The position numbers were made by a program, and so were the translations under genes. A DNA stretch of 64,000 nt. It comes from Chlamydiia bacterium. Its GTDB lineage: Bacteria; Chlamydiota; Chlamydiia; Chlamydiales; Simkaniaceae. Positions within the stretch are counted from its first letter, which is position 1. Each line of letters opens with the position of its first letter. Positions 61,200 to 64,000 of this stretch are shown in pieces. The notes under the pieces were generated by a model, which was given only the letters and a program-made list of their open reading frames with translations, searched no databases and had not been told where the DNA came from. The stretch is taken from assembly GCA_022601645.1 (NCBI GenBank), contig JAJACH010000001.1, forward strand, positions 186,001 through 250,000, given 5' to 3'.

Positions 61200-62908
61200 T
61201 CATCTCCTGCCTTCTCTCCCTGCTCAGTGACGACGATATCGTCTTTGCTACCACGATCTTGCGATGCGAGGTAAGCTTTGAGGGATAGTGAGATTTTTTT
61301 GTGTTCTGGGTCAATATTTAGCACTTCTGCTTCAACTTCTTCATTGACGGCGACGATATCCTCGACTTTCTCGAAGGCTTCATCGGCTAGGTCATTGACG
61401 TGAACTAAGCCTTCAATGCCGTTGTCAAATTGAACGAATGCGCCAAATGCTGTGATTTTAGTAACGGCACCTTTGACTTTGCTGCCGATGGGGAATGTCT
61501 TTTCGATGGTTTCCCATGGGTTGTCGTACATTTGCTTGATGCCGAGAGTGATTTTCTTACTATCTTTATCGACAGAGAGAATGACTGCTTCGACTTTATC
61601 GCCTTTTTTGAGGATCTCTGAGGGGTGAGAGACTTTCTTGATCCAGCTCATGTCTGAGATGTGGATTAGTCCGTCAATACCTGGCTCTAGCTCAACAAAA
61701 GCGCCGTAGTTTGTTAGGTTGCGAATCTCTGCGGTGACGTTTTTCCCAACAGGGTATTTCTCTTGAACGTCTTCCCATGGATTCTTCTCAGTTTGCTTGA
61801 TACCAAGGCTGATTTTCCCTTCTTCTTTTTGAACGGAAAGAACAATGGCTTCCACTTCGTCGCCTTTATTGACAACTTCAGTTGGGTCAGTCACGTTTTT
61901 CACCCATGACATTTCTGAGACGTGAATTAGGCCTTCGATGCCCTGTTCGATCTCAATGAATGCGCCGTAAGGAACGAGATTGACAATTTTACCTTTGACA
62001 AGTGTTCCTGGTGGGTATTTCTCTTCGATCGCTTCCCATGGATTTGATTCTCTTTGCTTAAGGCCAAGAGCAACGCGTCCTTTTTCACGGTCGATGTGAA
62101 GGATGATAACGTCAATTTCGTCGCCAAGCTTGAGCATTTCTGATGGGTGGCGAATGCGCTTCCAGGTCATGTCTGTGATGTGGAGCAGGCCGTCAACGCC
62201 GTCGAGATCTAAGAAGACACCAAAGTCTGTGATGTTTTTCACGATCCCTTTGCGGGTTTCACCTTCTTGAATGTTTTCGAGGAGTTCAGCTTTTTTCGTT
62301 GAGCGCTCTTCTTCGAGAAGTTCACGTCTTGAAACGACGATGTTCTTTCTTTCGATGTTGATCTTGAGGATCTTGAAGTCGTATTCGTGTCCTAGGTACT
62401 CGTCGATGTTTTTGATGCGCTTGTTGTCGATTTGTGATCCTGGAAGGAAGGCTTCCATACCGATGTCGACCATGAGGCCGCCTTTGACCTTGCGGATCAC
62501 TTTACCTTTGACGATAGATCCTTCCTGGCAGTTTTCGATGATGTGTTCCCACTGGCGCTGTTTGCGTGCTTTTTCCCTAGAAAGGACGATTTGTCCATCT
62601 TCACCTTCAGCTCTGTCTAAGAAGACTTCGACTTCGGATCCGAGAATGAGTTCGCTTGTGTTGTCGAATTCGCCGACAGGGATAAGGCCTTCTGATTTTA
62701 GGCCGACATCAATGACGACAAACTCTTTGTTGATCTCGACAACAAAGCCTTTTAAAATTTCACCAACTTCCATTGACGAAGTGGCACCTTCTCCTGTATC
62801 TTCTTTATTGTTAAGAAGAGCTAGAAATTGCTTGGCATCGGTTTCATCATAGTCGATATCGTCGATGATCTTGCTATCATTCCAGTCGAAAGTTTGGTTA
62901 TTGGTCAT
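61196..62908 (-). CDS. rpsA: 30S ribosomal protein bS1
   Basis: bS1 binds mRNA and supports initiation. The 570-residue protein contains six S1 OB-fold repeats from about residue 47 to 550. Repeats 3-6 are most alike ([34 protein letters not shown]; [91 protein letters not shown]). The acidic first 45 residues are not conserved. It heads the rpsA-nusA-infB-rbfA-truB-ribF run and is divergent from the aspartokinase gene across 78 bases, where its promoter should lie. Equivalent of CT098. Confidence 0.98.
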   Translation of the reverse strand: MTNNQTFDWNDSKIIDDIDYDETDAKQFLALLNNKEDTGEGATSSMEVGEILKGFVVEINKEFVVIDVGLKSEGLIPVGEFDNTSELILGSEVEVFLDRAEGEDGQIVLSREKARKQRQWEHIIENCQEGSIVKGKVIRKVKGGLMVDIGMEAFLPGSQIDNKRIKNIDEYLGHEYDFKILKINIERKNIVVSRRELLEEERSTKKAELLENIQEGETRKGIVKNITDFGVFLDLDGVDGLLHITDMTWKRIRHPSEMLKLGDEIDVIILHIDREKGRVALGLKQRESNPWEAIEEKYPPGTLVKGKIVNLVPYGAFIEIEQGIEGLIHVSEMSWVKNVTDPTEVVNKGDEVEAIVLSVQKEEGKISLGIKQTEKNPWEDVQEKYPVGKNVTAEIRNLTNYGAFVELEPGIDGLIHISDMSWIKKVSHPSEILKKGDKVEAVILSVDKDSKKITLGIKQMYDNPWETIEKTFPIGSKVKGAVTKITAFGAFVQFDNGIEGLVHVNDLADEAFEKVEDIVAVNEEVEAEVLNIDPEHKKISLSLKAYLASQDRGSKDDIVVTEQGEKAGDE

Positions 62909-62986
62909 GTTAAAGGTTTCCTTGAGTAAGTTAAATTTGTTACTGCTGATAGGGTATCAAAAGAATAGTAATAAAGGCAACAGGTT

Positions 62987-63736
62987 ATGTCATCGATTGT
63001 ACTAAAGTTTGGGGGAGCGGCGCTTTCAAGCAGCGAATCCTTTGATCAAATTGCAAAAATCATTTGTCGGAAGCGTGAAAGAAGGATTGTCGTAGTCGTC
63101 AGCGCAATGGGTTCAATGACGGATGAACTTCTCACATTGGCGCACTCGGTAAACCCACAACCGCCTAAGCGAGAGTTGGATATGCTTTTGTCTGTAGGGG
63201 AGAGGATCAGTATGTCGCTGCTTGCGATGGCGCTTGCAAAAGAAGGCAGGTCGGCACTTAGCTTTACAGGCAGTCAATCTGGGATCATCACAACGGGGGA
63301 TCACAGCAACGCAGAAATTCTCGAAGTTAGACCTCATCGAATTCTAGAGGCGCTCCAATCTAACGCGATCGCTATCGTTGCGGGTTTCCAGGGAGTGAGT
63401 CTTCAAAAAGAAATTACAACCCTTGGGCGAGGTGGGTCAGACACTTCTGCCGTTGCTTTGGGCGCGGCAGTAGGCGCTACCCATGTTGAGTTTTACAAAG
63501 ATGTGGGAGGGGTTTTTTCAGCAGATCCCAAGAAAGATCCAGACGCCAAGCTCATTTCCCAATTGACATTCAAAGATGCGATGCACGTTGCAAAAAATAT
63601 TTTGCATCCACGTAGCATTTTACTTGCGTCAAAAAATGATTTACCGTTACACGTCTTGCCATTCAATGGAAATGGAATTGGCACAGAAATCTCAAACTCT
63701 TTTGAAGACGCAAGTAGCCCCAGGTCCTATCGATGA
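62987..63736 (+). CDS. lysC: Aspartokinase catalytic domain without ACT regulatory domains
   Basis: Aspartokinase phosphorylates aspartate, the first step to lysine, threonine, methionine and diaminopimelate. The 249-residue product holds the amino-acid-kinase fold: VLKFGGAALSSSESF (KFGG, residues 7-10), VSAMGSMTDELL, SVGERISMSLLAMAL, AIVAGFQGVSLQKEITTLGRGGSDTSAVALGAAVGA and FYKDVGGVFSADPKKDPDAKLI. It stops shortly after LHPRSILLASKNDLPLHV and GTEISNS, where the two ACT domains of ordinary LysC (about 400-450 aa) would begin. So it lacks allosteric control or is a reduced variant. An overlapping downstream gene starts in its 3' end. Confidence 0.88.
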   Translation: MSSIVLKFGGAALSSSESFDQIAKIICRKRERRIVVVVSAMGSMTDELLTLAHSVNPQPPKRELDMLLSVGERISMSLLAMALAKEGRSALSFTGSQSGIITTGDHSNAEILEVRPHRILEALQSNAIAIVAGFQGVSLQKEITTLGRGGSDTSAVALGAAVGATHVEFYKDVGGVFSADPKKDPDAKLISQLTFKDAMHVAKNILHPRSILLASKNDLPLHVLPFNGNGIGTEISNSFEDASSPRSYR

Positions 63737-64000
63737 AATCGAGTTAAGGTTTAAGAAGCGAAAGCTTCCAGCACTTGATTTTACACATGAGCCTGCACCT
63801 ACAGTGTTCATGGCTGCGCCGTTGCATAAGCAACTTAGTCGCTTCTTCTTTCATATGATGCATACGTTTTGCATCCCAGGAAAACGGATTGAGGTAAAGG
63901 AGTTCTCTTTTCACCAAGATCGCACAGGACTTTCAATTGGGTACGCAAAGGTTGTACTAGAAGGGGCTGTGACGCCGGAACACTTTGAGTGGATAAAGCC
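63666..64000 (+). CDS. Unknown protein, 3' truncated by window edge
   Basis: A frame open from ATG 63666 (or ATG 63672, or TTG 63678) to the window end, at least 111 residues. It overlaps the aspartokinase 3' end by about 70 bases. The visible part (KLPALDFTHEPAPTVFMAAPLHKQLSRFFFHMMHTFCIPGKRIEVKEFSFHQDRTGLSIGYAKVVLEG) has no motif I recognise. The long open frame with non-random composition after the lysC stop supports a real gene. The exact start is uncertain. Confidence 0.55.
   Translation, partial: MEMELAQKSQTLLKTQVAPGPIDEIELRFKKRKLPALDFTHEPAPTVFMAAPLHKQLSRFFFHMMHTFCIPGKRIEVKEFSFHQDRTGLSIGYAKVVLEGAVTPEHFEWIK

Overview
This window is a gene-dense stretch (about 90% coding, few intergenic gaps above 200 bases) from a member of the Chlamydiae. 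It most likely comes from an environmental 'chlamydia-like' lineage rather than the genus Chlamydia. The evidence is the combination of genes and their order: a fused glycyl-tRNA synthetase (GlyQS), a SEC-C-tagged methionine aminopeptidase, a type III secretion block (SycE/Scc1-like chaperone, CopN, SctV, SctU) next to malQ, and the series ychF-ribF-truB-rbfA-infB-nusA-rpsA. From memory of the Chlamydia trachomatis map, these match the CT084-CT098, CT791-CT804 and CT851-CT852 gene orders, brought together here in one segment. Heptose-synthesis genes (hldD, hldE) and many unrecognised proteins argue for a larger-genome relative. I cannot name the family or species.

Layout. 1-2912: the 3' part of a UvrD/Rep-type helicase and uvrC (convergent). 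2993-9545: an unknown protein with an Arg-Ser-rich tail, mutS, a small acidic protein, dnaG and a DCC-type thiol oxidoreductase. 9542-16097: a small methyltransferase, glyQS, a CDP-alcohol phosphatidyltransferase (pgsA), a tyrosine-phosphatase-like protein and glgA. 16184-22278: tRNA-Gln(UUG), then a tightly packed rightward run prs-rplY-pth-rpsF-rpsR-rplI-ispE-hldD-hldE that joins translation, isoprenoid and LPS-heptose functions. 22243-29102: htpX, a small unknown gene, an M20 peptidase, a membrane coiled-coil protein, map-truA-marC and two hydrophobic unknown proteins. 29144-36245: a phospholipase-D-like protein, rpmB, a eukaryote-type choline/carnitine O-acyltransferase, an SthA-like flavoprotein, a small membrane protein and two tandem paralogous unknown proteins. 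36302-43000: clpB, a group of exported proteins and a SirB1/TPR protein. 43018-49709: malQ and the type III secretion genes. 49753-64000: an MFS transporter, a putative effector with an NPxY-like motif, an exported leucine-rich-repeat protein, the ychF to rpsA run, and a short aspartokinase at the right edge.

How the genes fit together. Most of the window is conserved information processing (repair, priming, translation initiation, tRNA modification) plus glycogen metabolism (glgA, malQ) and envelope assembly (pgsA, hldD/E, htpX). The host-interaction layer is the type III secretion block and several candidate exported or effector proteins: the phosphatase-like protein, the Arg-Ser-rich protein, the NPxY protein, the LRR protein, the exported group at 38721-41552 and the PLD. 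The carnitine acyltransferase is the clearest host-like metabolic gene.

Oddities include several reduced enzymes: HldE with a shrunken second domain, RibF without a flavokinase domain, aspartokinase without ACT domains, and ClpB with a short internal deletion. A phosphatase ORF runs out of frame about 346 bases into ychF. There are also two roughly 130-base multi-hairpin elements that each sit directly behind a stop codon. No CRISPR array, insertion sequence or phage gene was seen.
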